Below, in pieces: positions 35,218 to 44,862 of a DNA stretch of 64,000 nt. Made by a program: the position numbers and the translations under genes. Source of the stretch: Jiulongibacter sp024742395 (lineage in GTDB: Bacteria; Bacteroidota; Bacteroidia; Cytophagales; Spirosomataceae); assembly GCA_965249455.1 (NCBI GenBank), contig OZ252236.1, forward strand, positions 4,836,001-4,900,000, in the 5' to 3' direction. Within the stretch, counting starts at the first letter, position 1. Every line of letters starts with the position of its first letter. Under the pieces are notes generated by a model that ran no database searches, was not told the origin of the DNA, and was given only the letters and a program-made list of their open reading frames with translations.

Positions 35218-38200
35218 TTAATACGTCAAGTTTAAGCTAAAGCCATACGTTCTGGTAGCAGGTAGAGCAAAATACTCAAGCCCCTGAGCACCACCATTAA
35301 ATGAGTACGTAGACTCAGGATCGATGTTTGGAATATCCTTATAAAGTACAGCAAGGTTTCTTCCCACAAACGACACACCAATAGCCTGGAACGGAGTTTT
35401 GTCAATAATCTTACGAGGAAGATTATAACCAAACGTTAATTGACGTAACTTAACGAAATCAGCACTGTATAGATACTGAGCTGCATCTCTACCCCCCAGA
35501 TTACTCCAGTAAGCTTGAGCTTGTCTTGGAGTTAAGGTCATATTCAATGGCTCACCATCTTCGTTAACACCAGATACAGTCAATGCTTCCTGCCCGTCTC
35601 TTCCTATTAAAGAGTTTTGAGAGAATCCCCATTGATCAAGTGATTGATTGGTTCCAGAGTGAATATCTCCACCTATTTTGGTATCAATCAAGAAATTCAG
35701 ATTAAAGCCTTTATAGGTAAAGCTGTTATTAATACCACCAGAGAAAGGTGCAACAGACTGCCCTATAGCTTCGTACACATCATTTCTAACCGGTATTCCT
35801 TCACTAGTGTAAACCGGCTGACCATTGATCATTTTTTGGGTTACTCCTGTGATAGTACCATACGGCTGCCCTACAATATGCTTAATGAAGGTGGTTCTGG
35901 TTCTTGACTCTTCAAACGTTAATTCGGTAGACCCTTCGATAAGGCTAACTACTTCGTTTTTGTTATAAGCAAAGTTCAAAGACACATCCCAGCTAAAGTC
36001 AGTCTTTCTGATAGGGTTTGCAGTTAACAAGAATTCAAAACCTTTGTTCGTCAATTTACCTACGTTAACCGTAGTGTTATTGAAACCAGAGGCTGCAGAA
36101 ATGCTGGCATTCAGAATATCGTCAGTTGTTGCCTGATCATAATAACCAAGATCAAGTCCTAAACGACCTCCATAGAATCTCAAATCCAATCCGAATTCTA
36201 GTTCAGTAGAAAGAGCAGGATTAATCAATGAGTTAGCTATGGTTCCTCTATTGGCAAAGCTCGCCATATTTCTTCCTAAATGAGGATTTCCATTCAAACC
36301 GTAAGGTTGAGTAGTTTGGTATGGTCCTAATTGACCTGTCAGACCTACCTGTGCCCATGACGCTCTTACCTTACCAAAACTTAACCAGTTTGGCATTGCA
36401 TCTACAAAAGCATCAGAGAAAACAAAGCTACCACCTACTGATGGGTAAAGTATATCCTTTCCACCTAAGATTGAGAATTTATCTTGTCTGGCTGTTGCCG
36501 TCAGGAATAAGTAATTATCGTATCCTACTTCAGCAGAACCAAATATTGAATTAATACCAGACTCGCTAAATCCATAACCAAAGTTTCTGTTATTCGCTGA
36601 GTTTAAGGCATGGAAGAATGGTACAGAGAAACCGTTACCAGTAGCATTAATTTGCTCGTACTTGCTATACTGCTTATTACCACCTACAAAAGCGTTAACC
36701 GATACTTTTCCAAACACCTCATCATATCCTAACATAAAGTCCATGTTAGTTTCCTGTCTGTTTTGGAAATACTCATTAATTGAACCTCCCTGCTGGTAAC
36801 CAGTACCTTGAGGCGTTAAACTCTCTCCTTTAGTATAGTAGAAATCTGTACTTAAACGACCTGTCACGTATAAGAAATCAGTAAAATCATATCTCAATTG
36901 ACCTGAAGCCGTTACTCTGTCTCTAACAGTAGTGTTGTTAAACTGATAGGCAGACCAGTAGGCATTAGAACCCCAGAAGTTAGCATAATCAGAAAGTAAT
37001 TCATCTCCAACTTCTCTGTTTCCGTTAGCTAAAATGGCAGGATCAATACCAGCCGGTATAGCACCAGGTTTGTTAGGATCACCTTTGGTATCCTCTATAT
37101 TAATGTTGGCCGGCAATCTCCAAACCGCTTCATTCGGGTTACCTGGCGAATCAGATACTCTTGGTCTGTTTTTCGCTTTTTCTTTAGAGTATAAAATCTT
37201 TCCGGTTACAGTAAGATTCTTTCCAAACTTAGAGTTTGTAGAAAAGGCAATGTTCGTTCTGTCAAATCCTGCGTTTGGGACAATACTGGTAGACCTCAGG
37301 TCTGCAAAAGACAATCTGAAGTTTTGATCGCCATTACCACCTGCCAGTGCTACACTGTTTGTCAATGCGTTACCGGTATTATAAAAACGATCAAAGTTAT
37401 TTCCTGCATAGCTGTAAGGCCTGCTTTCACCTAGAACGTTTGGCACAGAACGACCATCCATTTTAGGTCCCCAGCCCTGAAGGCCCCAGTTACTAGCTTC
37501 CTGAATATTTGAAGGTGCTGTGGCAGTCTCATTCACATAAGCTCCCTGCCCGTAAAGAGTCTGCATTTCAGACTGATCATTAACGGCCTCAGCCACATAG
37601 TTTAGTCCATATTGCACGCCAATACCTTTTCTTTTAGTTCCTTTCTTTGTAGTAATGTTAATCACACCACTACCGCCTCGTGAACCATAAAGGGCAGCAG
37701 CATTTGCACCTTTTAATACAGTAATAGACTCAATGTCATCAGGGTTTAAACTGGAAAGACCATCACCACCATCAGAACCACCCCAAAGACCAGCGGTACC
37801 ATTTTGGCTGTTATCCATAGGTACACCATCAATAACATAAAGAGGCTGGTTAGCACCACCCAATGTTTTATTACCTCTGATAATAATTCTGGAAGATCCT
37901 GCAGGACCTGTTGCAGGAGCAGATACGTTCACACCTGCAATTCTACCAGACAAAGCATTACCAAGGTTATTTTCACGTGCTTTAGTGAAGTTAGAACCAT
38001 CTACTTCTGTCACTGAGTACTGAAGTGCACGCTTGTCTCTGGCCACACCCAAAGCTGTAACCACCACTTCGCCTAATGCATTTGCATCAGCATCCAGTGT
38101 TACGTTAATTACATTGGCATTGCCAACAGTTATGTCTTGTGGTTCAAAACCCACATAACTAAAGGTAAGCGTTTGACCGCTTCTTGCAGCGATGCTATAC

Positions 38201-38379
38201 GCTCCAGCATCATCTGTAATAGTACCCGTAGTGGTACCTTTTACGGTGACGTTCACTCCATAAAGAGGAGACCCGTCCTGCTCTGTAACCTTTCCGGTGA
38301 TATTCATGGACTGAGCCATCGAATAAACCGATATTAAGGTGAGAGCTAAAACTTTCCAAAGAGATAGTTTTTTTCTCAT
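35218..38379 (-). CDS. SusC/RagA-family TonB-dependent transporter
   Basis: Outer-membrane transporter of 1053 residues. After a signal peptide (ending about residue 23) comes a carboxypeptidase-regulatory-like domain (about 25-105, ITGKVTEQDGSPLYGVNV), a TonB box-like EVVVTALG, the plug domain (about 115-240; GRIAGVNVSAPATGPAGSSRIIIRGN; PLYVIDGVPMDN), and a beta-barrel ending in TRTYGFSLNLTY. There is no extra signalling domain, so no attached anti-sigma pathway. It forms the import complex with the downstream SusD gene; both are transcribed together. Confidence 0.95.
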   Translation of the reverse strand: MRKKLSLWKVLALTLISVYSMAQSMNITGKVTEQDGSPLYGVNVTVKGTTTGTITDDAGAYSIAARSGQTLTFSYVGFEPQDITVGNANVINVTLDADANALGEVVVTALGVARDKRALQYSVTEVDGSNFTKARENNLGNALSGRIAGVNVSAPATGPAGSSRIIIRGNKTLGGANQPLYVIDGVPMDNSQNGTAGLWGGSDGGDGLSSLNPDDIESITVLKGANAAALYGSRGGSGVINITTKKGTKRKGIGVQYGLNYVAEAVNDQSEMQTLYGQGAYVNETATAPSNIQEASNWGLQGWGPKMDGRSVPNVLGESRPYSYAGNNFDRFYNTGNALTNSVALAGGNGDQNFRLSFADLRSTSIVPNAGFDRTNIAFSTNSKFGKNLTVTGKILYSKEKAKNRPRVSDSPGNPNEAVWRLPANINIEDTKGDPNKPGAIPAGIDPAILANGNREVGDELLSDYANFWGSNAYWSAYQFNNTTVRDRVTASGQLRYDFTDFLYVTGRLSTDFYYTKGESLTPQGTGYQQGGSINEYFQNRQETNMDFMLGYDEVFGKVSVNAFVGGNKQYSKYEQINATGNGFSVPFFHALNSANNRNFGYGFSESGINSIFGSAEVGYDNYLFLTATARQDKFSILGGKDILYPSVGGSFVFSDAFVDAMPNWLSFGKVRASWAQVGLTGQLGPYQTTQPYGLNGNPHLGRNMASFANRGTIANSLINPALSTELEFGLDLRFYGGRLGLDLGYYDQATTDDILNASISAASGFNNTTVNVGKLTNKGFEFLLTANPIRKTDFSWDVSLNFAYNKNEVVSLIEGSTELTFEESRTRTTFIKHIVGQPYGTITGVTQKMINGQPVYTSEGIPVRNDVYEAIGQSVAPFSGGINNSFTYKGFNLNFLIDTKIGGDIHSGTNQSLDQWGFSQNSLIGRDGQEALTVSGVNEDGEPLNMTLTPRQAQAYWSNLGGRDAAQYLYSADFVKLRQLTFGYNLPRKIIDKTPFQAIGVSFVGRNLAVLYKDIPNIDPESTYSFNGGAQGLEYFALPATRTYGFSLNLTY

Positions 38380-38482
38380 AGATTAATAAGAGTTAAGTTA
38401 AAAAATGGTTTATGAAAAGTAGTTTTAGGTTTCGGCCAAGGGTAAAATAGATCTTTGTAGAACATTTATCATTAAACCTCCA

Positions 38483-38490
38483 CAAAGGTA
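38483..38490 (-). promoter_or_regulatory. Candidate -7 element of the SusC-SusD operon
   Basis: TACCTTTG on the minus strand is an exact TAnnTTTG match, which would give a leader of about 95 bases. No -33 match occurs at 19-23 bases, so an activator may be needed. The rest of the 437-base spacer 38380-38816 holds only the NhaD terminator and AT-rich sequence. Confidence 0.4.
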
Positions 38491-38747
38491 TATTAATCAT
38501 TATAATATTACCATTTTTATCCTGTCAAATCTATGACACTATTTTATCCATTATTTCTACAATCAATCCCTCAAGGATTAAATAATACCACAAAACCGCA
38601 CTTTCAGAATAAGTGTCTATATGACATTTTTATCCTAAAAGTCAAAAAGTCTATACATTCCGAAAGGTCCGAAATTCTAATAAATTGGTACCAAATATTC
38701 TTTTCTGTCTAGAAAAGCTATGATATCAGAGACAAAACGTTATAAAC

Positions 38748-38781
38748 AAAAGAGCCGACTTGTTTTAAAGTCGGCTCTTTT
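38748..38781 (-). terminator. Terminator downstream of nhaD
   Basis: Perfect 13-base arms AAAAGAGCCGACT and AGTCGGCTCTTTT around an eight-base loop. On the minus strand T-rich TTTTGTTTATA follows. It lies 36 bases past the NhaD stop. Confidence 0.8.
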
Positions 38782-38816
38782 AACTGCAATCATACAATTC
38801 TATGTAATTAGCAATA

Positions 38817-40082
38817 TTATGACATCAATAAGTAGACCCCTATTCCGGCGAAATATCCTATTAATGCCAACCAGGTAATTTTTTTAACGTACCAGAAGAA
38901 ATTTATTTTTTCCATTCCCATAGCCGCCACACCTGCTGCAGAACCTATGATTAGAGCACTACCGCCTGTTCCTGCACAATAAGCCAGAAGCTCCCAGAAA
39001 GGATCATCTGTAGGAAACTGAGTGAGGTCATACATACCCATAGAAGCTGCTACCAATGGCACGTTATCTACCACAGATGACAAGAGACCAATTAGCGTTA
39101 CGATTAACGTTTGACTTTCAATGTTGCTTGAAAGCCAGGCGGCCAATGAGGACAAAATTCCTTCTGTCTGCAGTGCCGAAACGGCCAATAAAATCCCAAG
39201 GAAGAAAAGTACACTTGGCATGTCTACCTTTTCTAAGGCCTTATATACCGAATAATTATTTCTAAAGTGCTCTTCCTTATTTTTTAATAAGAGTTCTGTA
39301 ACAAGCCAAAGAACTCCTAAGGCTAAAAGCATTCCCATAAATGGAGGAAGATGCGTTACCGTTTTGAAAATAGGCACAGAGATCAAACCACCAATACCGG
39401 TAAAAAAGATAACATATTTCTCAGTTTTTGTGTGAGCAGCTTTATCATCGCTTCCAAACATTTTGCCGGGCAAATTGCCTTTTAAACTTGGAGCCAACAC
39501 CAACAATGGAACCAACATACAAACCAAACTAGGAATAATAAGAGTAGTGATGGTATTTACCGCCGTAATCTGCCCACCTATCCATAACATAGTGGTGGTT
39601 ACATCACCCATTGGAGACCAGGCTCCACCGGCATTGGCCGCTACCACAATTATACCAACAAACATTAATCTTAGATCAGCCTTGTCAATTAGTTTCTTCA
39701 CCAAGGTCACCATTACAATAGTAGTCGTCAGGTTATCTAACAATGCTGATAAAAAGAACGTAAGTATACAAATGATCCACAGAAGCTTTGACTGGCTTCT
39801 GGTAGTAATCCTATCGGTAATTATATCGAATCCATCATAGGTATCAATAAGCTCAACAATCGTCATTGCACCCATCAGGAAGAACAAAATACTCGCAATC
39901 TCACTTAAATGATGAAGCAACTCCTCATTCATATGATCTACATCATGTGTAGTGAATGCTACCACCGTCCAACAGAGTGCTCCAGTTAATAAAGCCGAAG
40001 AAGATTTATCTATAGAAATATTGTGTTCCAGAACAATCCCCAGATATCCTATAACAAAAACCAGAATCAATAATACAACCAT
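38817..40082 (-). CDS. nhaD: NhaD-type sodium/proton antiporter
   Basis: Inner-membrane Na+/H+ antiporter of 421 residues with about eleven to thirteen hydrophobic segments. The ion-transporter family motifs are visible: FLSALLDNLTTTIVMVTLVKK, GGAWSPMGDVTTTMLWI, SSVVDNVPLVAASMGM and the C-terminal AGTGGSALIIGSAAGVAAMGM. The paired Asn-Asp hairpins are typical of the NhaD/ArsB superfamily. It fits a marine or salt-exposed lifestyle. Monocistronic, with its own terminator. Confidence 0.9.
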   Translation of the reverse strand: MVVLLILVFVIGYLGIVLEHNISIDKSSSALLTGALCWTVVAFTTHDVDHMNEELLHHLSEIASILFFLMGAMTIVELIDTYDGFDIITDRITTRSQSKLLWIICILTFFLSALLDNLTTTIVMVTLVKKLIDKADLRLMFVGIIVVAANAGGAWSPMGDVTTTMLWIGGQITAVNTITTLIIPSLVCMLVPLLVLAPSLKGNLPGKMFGSDDKAAHTKTEKYVIFFTGIGGLISVPIFKTVTHLPPFMGMLLALGVLWLVTELLLKNKEEHFRNNYSVYKALEKVDMPSVLFFLGILLAVSALQTEGILSSLAAWLSSNIESQTLIVTLIGLLSSVVDNVPLVAASMGMYDLTQFPTDDPFWELLAYCAGTGGSALIIGSAAGVAAMGMEKINFFWYVKKITWLALIGYFAGIGVYLLMS

Positions 40083-40274
40083 CTACTTATTTATGTTTTT
40101 ATTCCGTAAAAGCCCCGCAAAAATAGAAATGAAAATCTCCTTGACAAACAATTAGGCTCCGGATACCGAAATTGAGTTTGACCAGATTCATTTAGCTAAT
40201 CTGCCGTTTATCCTTTTTATACTCGAATCACTAAAGAATCTTAAGTAATATTGCTTTCGAAAACACCTCAGTGT

Positions 40275-41744
40275 ATGACTTCTAAACTTACTTTCGCTCT
40301 TATTTTCTTTGCCTCCAGTTTTCTGACAAGTCTGACTAGTTACAGCCAAACCCAATTATCCGGAGCAAACAGCACACCAGATTATTCGCTACAAGAGTGT
40401 ATAAACTATGCCTTGGAACATAACATTTCTTTACGCCAAAGCGAACTGGCTATAGAAAACAGTCTGGTTCAGCTTAATCAGGCAAAAGGAAATATCCTGC
40501 CTACCCTCAATGGACAGTACAGCCTGAATTCTAATTTTGGTAGAAACGTGGATCCATTTTCTAATAATATCGTTACCCAGGCCATTGGGACCAACTCACT
40601 GGGAGTGGGTGCCAGTATGCTCCTTTACAACGGTTACAGATTAAAAAATACGGTAGAACGCAGTAACCTTGATCTGGAAGCTGCCAAAATGGATCTTCAG
40701 GCCCAAAGAAACAACATTTCGCTTCAGGTAGCTGTAGCCTACCTAAATGTTCTTTCTGCTCAGGACATGATTGAAGTATCTCAAAAAAACCTTGAAGTCA
40801 CGCGACTTCAATTAAGCAGAACTAGCAAACTGGTAGAAGCCGGTTCACTGCCAGAAACCAATATGTTTAATTTAAATGCCCAGCTGGCAAATGATGAGCT
40901 AAATTTGGTAAACACCCAAAACCAATATCAAGGTGCACTTCTAACGCTTAAACAAGCAATGAATCTGACAGACTCCAGACCCTTTTCGGTTTCCAGAATA
41001 GACGTACCCGATCCTGGGGTTCAGCCTTACCCTGAAAATGCAGAAACAGTATATGAAGCAGCTATGAATTATTTGCCGGAAATAAAGGCTTCTGAAATAA
41101 GAGAACAAATGGCTGAAAAGAACATCCAGATTGCTAATTCGGTAGGCATCCCCTCTGTTAGGGCCAATTTAAACTGGGGTTCGGCGTACTCTTCCGCAGC
41201 GAAAAACCTGGTGCAGGACGGCTTTAATACTACAACTGTAACAGCCACTACTGTTTTTGAAGGCCAGACAGTTCCGTTCACTGTTGATTTCCAGGAACCC
41301 GCCTTTAATCGAGAAAACATCCCGTACTTTAGCCAATTAGGCAATAACCAAAACGTAAATGCCGGTATTTCTATCCAGATTCCAATTTTTAACGGATACA
41401 ATAAGAAGTATCAGGTTCAAGCAGCTAAAATTCAGCAGTTGCAAACAGAATTGAATACCGAGAACACCAAACTAGGAATAAGACAAAGTATTGATCAGGC
41501 CTATATAAACATGCTTAACGGAGCCAAGTCTTACAGTGCCAATCTGGTGCAGGTAGACGCCCTTGAAAAAGCATTTGCTGCAGCAGAATCAAGCTACAGT
41601 GCCGGGGCCTCCAATTTTGTAGATTATAATTTAGCGAAAACAAATCTTGACAGGGCTTTAGCTACTCTTATACAAGCCAAATATGATTATATTTTTAGAA
41701 TGAAAATTCTAGACTTCTATCAAAACAAACCCCTGCAATTCTAA
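40275..41744 (+). CDS. TolC-family outer-membrane protein
   Basis: Outer-membrane channel of 489 residues with a signal peptide ending at FLTSLTSYSQ, then two OEP domains with long coiled helices (YSLQECINYALEHNISLRQSEL; ATLIQAKYDYIFRMKILDFYQ). The ATG at 40275 is preferred over an in-frame TTG at 40251, because it starts the hydrophobic signal correctly. It is paired with the adaptor gene 18 bases downstream. No pump gene follows, so the inner-membrane partner must be elsewhere. It is clearly a different subgroup from the TolC of the TetR operon. Confidence 0.9.
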   Translation: MTSKLTFALIFFASSFLTSLTSYSQTQLSGANSTPDYSLQECINYALEHNISLRQSELAIENSLVQLNQAKGNILPTLNGQYSLNSNFGRNVDPFSNNIVTQAIGTNSLGVGASMLLYNGYRLKNTVERSNLDLEAAKMDLQAQRNNISLQVAVAYLNVLSAQDMIEVSQKNLEVTRLQLSRTSKLVEAGSLPETNMFNLNAQLANDELNLVNTQNQYQGALLTLKQAMNLTDSRPFSVSRIDVPDPGVQPYPENAETVYEAAMNYLPEIKASEIREQMAEKNIQIANSVGIPSVRANLNWGSAYSSAAKNLVQDGFNTTTVTATTVFEGQTVPFTVDFQEPAFNRENIPYFSQLGNNQNVNAGISIQIPIFNGYNKKYQVQAAKIQQLQTELNTENTKLGIRQSIDQAYINMLNGAKSYSANLVQVDALEKAFAAAESSYSAGASNFVDYNLAKTNLDRALATLIQAKYDYIFRMKILDFYQNKPLQF

Positions 41745-41762
41745 GTAATAAACCAGTAAGAC

Positions 41763-43139
41763 ATGAAAAAGAAATCGAATAGAATTTGGTATATAACCGG
41801 TGCGGTGGCTATTGCTTTTGTAGCCTTTTTATTCATAGCTAAATCGCAGGGATGGATTGGAAAAGAAAAGGCTACTCAGGTAGAGTTTGCCGAGGTTACC
41901 AGAACTGATTTAACTGAGACCGTTTCTGCCTCAGGTAAAATACAACCAGAGTTAGAGGTAAACATTTCACCTGACGTTCCCGGAGAGATTATAGGGCTGT
42001 ATATTGAAGAAGGCGATTCTGTAAGAAAAGGTCAACTTTTATTGAAAATTCAGCCAGAGAATTATCTCTCTGTAGTAGAACGTTTTAAGGCAGGAGTAAA
42101 TCAGGCAAAAGCCAGTGCTGAACAAGCTAAATCGCAGATTGCGAGAGCAGAATCACAAATGATGAGAGCTGAGCTTGAATTTAAACGTCAGCAAAAACTA
42201 TTAGCAGACAAAGTTATTTCTCAATCAGATTTTGAAGTAGCAGAAACTAATTTCAAGATCGCCCGTCAGGATTTGGCAGCAGCTAAAGCAAATTTTGGAG
42301 CGGCAGAATATGGAATTAAAAGTGCCGAAGCGAACCTGAAAGATGCTAACGAGAATTTAAGAAAAACCAACATTTACGCTCCAATGAACGGAATTGTTTC
42401 AAAACTGGACGTAGAATTGGGAGAAAGAGTGGTAGGAACTTCTCAAATGGCGGGAACTGAAATGCTGCGTATTGCCAACCTTCACAATATGGAAGTTAGA
42501 GTTAACGTAAACGAGAACGATATAGTAAGAGTTCAAAGGGGAGATACTGCCATCATTGATGTAGATGCATATGGCGGAAGAGACAAAACGTTTAAAGGCG
42601 TTATTACTCAAATAGCAAATACCGCCAATGGAAGTGGTGGTGCTCTTGGAGCCAATGCCAATTCCACAGAGGCTGTTACTGAGTTTGAGGTCAGAATTAA
42701 CATTCTTCCAAGTTCTTACAGAGACTTATTATCTGAAAACAGATACCCTTTTAAGCCGGGTATGACAGCTACCGTAGATATCATTACTGAAAGCAAGAAA
42801 GGAATACTCTCTGTACCAATAGCCGCCGTAACTACACGTACTAGTGAAAAGGAAGATAAAAAAGAAGAGGGCATGGGATTGGGAGCAGTAGAAACCGCTG
42901 AAACAAAACCTGCTGAAAAACCTAAGGAGATCGTCTTTATTAACGATAAAGGTGTGGCCAAAATAAGAGAAGTAAAAACGGGCATCACTGATACTCAAAA
43001 AGGTACCATTGAGATCCTGGAAGGACTGAAAGAAGGAGACGAAATAATATCTGGTCCATTCATAGAGGTATCAAAAAGATTAAAAGAAGGCTCCATAGTA
43101 GAAAAGAAAAAAGAAGAAAAAGATAAGACTGAAGAGTAA
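41763..43139 (+). CDS. MacA/RND-type periplasmic adaptor protein
   Basis: Membrane-fusion adaptor of 458 residues with one N-terminal membrane anchor (ITGAVAIAFVAFLFIA, residues about 10-26). The biotinyl-lipoyl halves (VSASGKIQPELEVNISPDVPG; IYAPMNGIVSKLDVELGERV) flank a coiled hairpin of about 110 residues rich in Ala, Lys and Gln (QAKASAEQAKSQIARAESQM). Beta-barrel and membrane-proximal domains follow; an acidic/lysine-rich linker near residue 355-380 and a highly charged KEEKDKTEE tail are unusual insertions. MacA-like architecture suggests an ABC (MacB) partner, but none is adjacent. Confidence 0.9.
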   Translation: MKKKSNRIWYITGAVAIAFVAFLFIAKSQGWIGKEKATQVEFAEVTRTDLTETVSASGKIQPELEVNISPDVPGEIIGLYIEEGDSVRKGQLLLKIQPENYLSVVERFKAGVNQAKASAEQAKSQIARAESQMMRAELEFKRQQKLLADKVISQSDFEVAETNFKIARQDLAAAKANFGAAEYGIKSAEANLKDANENLRKTNIYAPMNGIVSKLDVELGERVVGTSQMAGTEMLRIANLHNMEVRVNVNENDIVRVQRGDTAIIDVDAYGGRDKTFKGVITQIANTANGSGGALGANANSTEAVTEFEVRINILPSSYRDLLSENRYPFKPGMTATVDIITESKKGILSVPIAAVTTRTSEKEDKKEEGMGLGAVETAETKPAEKPKEIVFINDKGVAKIREVKTGITDTQKGTIEILEGLKEGDEIISGPFIEVSKRLKEGSIVEKKKEEKDKTEE

Positions 43140-43166
43140 TTAAAAACTGTACATCTTTATCATAAA

Positions 43167-43197
43167 TAAGAGGCCATAAAGGGCCTCTTATTTTTTT
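43167..43197 (+). terminator. Terminator after the TolC-adaptor operon
   Basis: TAAGAGGCC and GGCCTCTTA form a nine-pair stem with a six-base loop, followed by seven T. It closes the two-gene operon 28 bases past the adaptor stop. Confidence 0.85.
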
Positions 43198-43204
43198 ATC
43201 TTTG
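43197..43204 (+). promoter_or_regulatory. Candidate -7 element of gpsA
   Basis: TATCTTTG matches TAnnTTTG and lies only four bases before the gpsA ATG, so the transcript would be almost leaderless. It overlaps the T-run of the preceding terminator. No -33 element is seen. Confidence 0.4.
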
Positions 43205-43208
43205 TCAG

Positions 43209-44198
43209 ATGAAAGTAACGGTCATTGGAGGTGGAAGCTGGGCTACAGCTATTGTCAAAATTCTAAGCGAGTACTCTGGCATAAAGATAAAATGGTGGAT
43301 GAAAAACCATGATGCTGTAGAGCACATTCGTAAACATCACCATAATCCTAAATATTTAAGTAGCGTAGAGATTCACCCCTCTAAGGTCAAACCTTACTTT
43401 AACATTAAAGAGGCTTTTAAAGGAAGTGAATGGGTGGTTTTGGCAGTCCCTGCAGCTTTTCTTGAAAACGCCCTTGAAGGCCTTAGCTCGCAGCACTTTG
43501 AAAACAAAAAAGTTGTTTCCGCTATTAAAGGAATTGTTCCTGAAAAACATCTTTTAGTCAGCGATTACCTTACCGAAGAATTCCAGGTTCCCTTGACCGC
43601 ACAAGCCATCATAGCAGGCCCATGTCACGCAGAAGAAGTAGCTCTGGAAAAACAGTCATATCTTACAATTGCTTCGCCGGATATTGAACTAGCTAATTCT
43701 TTTGCTAAGATTTTGACCTGCCGGTTTGTCAATGCCTCGGGTATAGATGATTTGTATGGTGCTGAATATGTAGCCGTAATAAAAAACATTGTAGCCTTGG
43801 CTAGCGGGGTATCGCATGGTTTAGGAGCAGGCGACAATTTTCAGGCAGTCCTTATTTCTAACGCCATGTTGGAGATTGAACGCTTTGTTAACTACATAGC
43901 TCCGGCTCAAAGACAATTAAATGCTTCAGCCTACCTCGGCGACCTTTTGGTTACTGCCTATTCACAATTTAGCCGCAACAGGTCTTTTGGTAATATGATA
44001 GGGCGTGGGTATACCGTCAAAACAGCTCAATTAGAAATGAACATGATTGCCGAGGGTTATTATGCCGTTAAAAGCATTCATAAAATCACGAAAGACTGGG
44101 ATATTGAGCTTCCTATTATTGATTTTACATACAATGTCTTGTACAAAAAAAACTCCTTAAAAAAGGAGTTTAATCTGCTAAAAACTAAACTTATCTAG
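43209..44198 (+). CDS. gpsA: NAD(P)H-dependent glycerol-3-phosphate dehydrogenase
   Basis: Cytoplasmic enzyme of 329 residues that reduces dihydroxyacetone phosphate to sn-glycerol-3-phosphate for phospholipid synthesis. The N-terminal Rossmann motif is GGGSWATA (residues 7-14). The GPCHAEEVA segment and the active-site Lys in AVIKNIVALASGVSHGLGAGDN are typical, as is the C-terminal RNRSFGNMIGRGYT block. Length fits (about 330). Its TAG stop interlocks with the convergent dodecin stop as CTAG. Confidence 0.95.
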   Translation: MKVTVIGGGSWATAIVKILSEYSGIKIKWWMKNHDAVEHIRKHHHNPKYLSSVEIHPSKVKPYFNIKEAFKGSEWVVLAVPAAFLENALEGLSSQHFENKKVVSAIKGIVPEKHLLVSDYLTEEFQVPLTAQAIIAGPCHAEEVALEKQSYLTIASPDIELANSFAKILTCRFVNASGIDDLYGAEYVAVIKNIVALASGVSHGLGAGDNFQAVLISNAMLEIERFVNYIAPAQRQLNASAYLGDLLVTAYSQFSRNRSFGNMIGRGYTVKTAQLEMNMIAEGYYAVKSIHKITKDWDIELPIIDFTYNVLYKKNSLKKEFNLLKTKLI

Positions 44199-44404
44199 TC
44201 TTTTGTGCCCAGTCTGAATGAAAGGTTACAGATAACTCCGTAACTGGTAATTCTACCATCTTTGACATGAGCCTTAATATCCTTTACATATACAGAATCT
44301 ATATTATGTATCGTCTTTGAGGCTTCAGTCACTGCTTTCTGCATTGCATCCTCTATGCTTGTTTCAGATGAGGCAATTAATTCTATTACTTTTACGATTG
44401 ACAT
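44195..44404 (-). CDS. Dodecin family protein
   Basis: Flavin-binding dodecamer subunit, 69 residues, the standard size. IVKVIELIASSETSIEDAMQ and the pattern VTEASKTIHNIDSVYVKDIKAHVKDG are typical, ending with YGVICNLSFRLG. Dodecins store or protect free flavin. It is the last gene on the minus strand before gpsA; the upstream HIT gene ends 57 bases away, so co-transcription with greA and HIT is possible. Confidence 0.9.
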   Translation of the reverse strand: MSIVKVIELIASSETSIEDAMQKAVTEASKTIHNIDSVYVKDIKAHVKDGRITSYGVICNLSFRLGTKD

Positions 44405-44460
44405 ATTGTTTGAATTTATAGTTTGATAGAACTCTTAATATAAGAACTTACGACCAACAA

Positions 44461-44856
44461 TCATAATGAGATGTGCTCTCTTATTTTTTTAGCCGTTTCA
44501 GCTAATTCTTCATCAGTTAATTTAAGCTTACTATTAAAGTTCATATCAGACATGCTGTTCATAGGAATTAAGTGCACATGTGCATGAGGCACTTCAAGAC
44601 CAATCACCGCAACACCTACTCTTTTACAAGGAATCACCTTTCTGATAGCAGGTTCTATTTGCTTGGCAAAAGCCATCAAATCTATATACAGCTCATCTTC
44701 TAAATCAAAGATGTAGTCCACCTCTTTTTTAGGAATAACCAGGGTATGACCTTTGGCACAAGGGAAAACATCCAGAAAAGCCAAAAAGTCGTCTGTCTCT
44801 GCAATCTTATGACAAGGAATTTCTCCATTGACAATTTTTGTGAATATAGATGCCAT
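44461..44856 (-). CDS. HIT family protein (Hint-type)
   Basis: Cytoplasmic nucleotide hydrolase or transferase of 131 residues. The His-triad motif is HAHVHLIPM near residue 90, with the N-terminal FTKIVNGEIPCHKIAETDDFLAFLD of the Hint branch. It probably cleaves AMP-linked substrates. It follows greA by six bases and is surely co-transcribed with it, an arrangement seen in other Bacteroidota. Confidence 0.93.
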   Translation of the reverse strand: MASIFTKIVNGEIPCHKIAETDDFLAFLDVFPCAKGHTLVIPKKEVDYIFDLEDELYIDLMAFAKQIEPAIRKVIPCKRVGVAVIGLEVPHAHVHLIPMNSMSDMNFNSKLKLTDEELAETAKKIREHISL

Positions 44857-44862
44857 TTTAAT

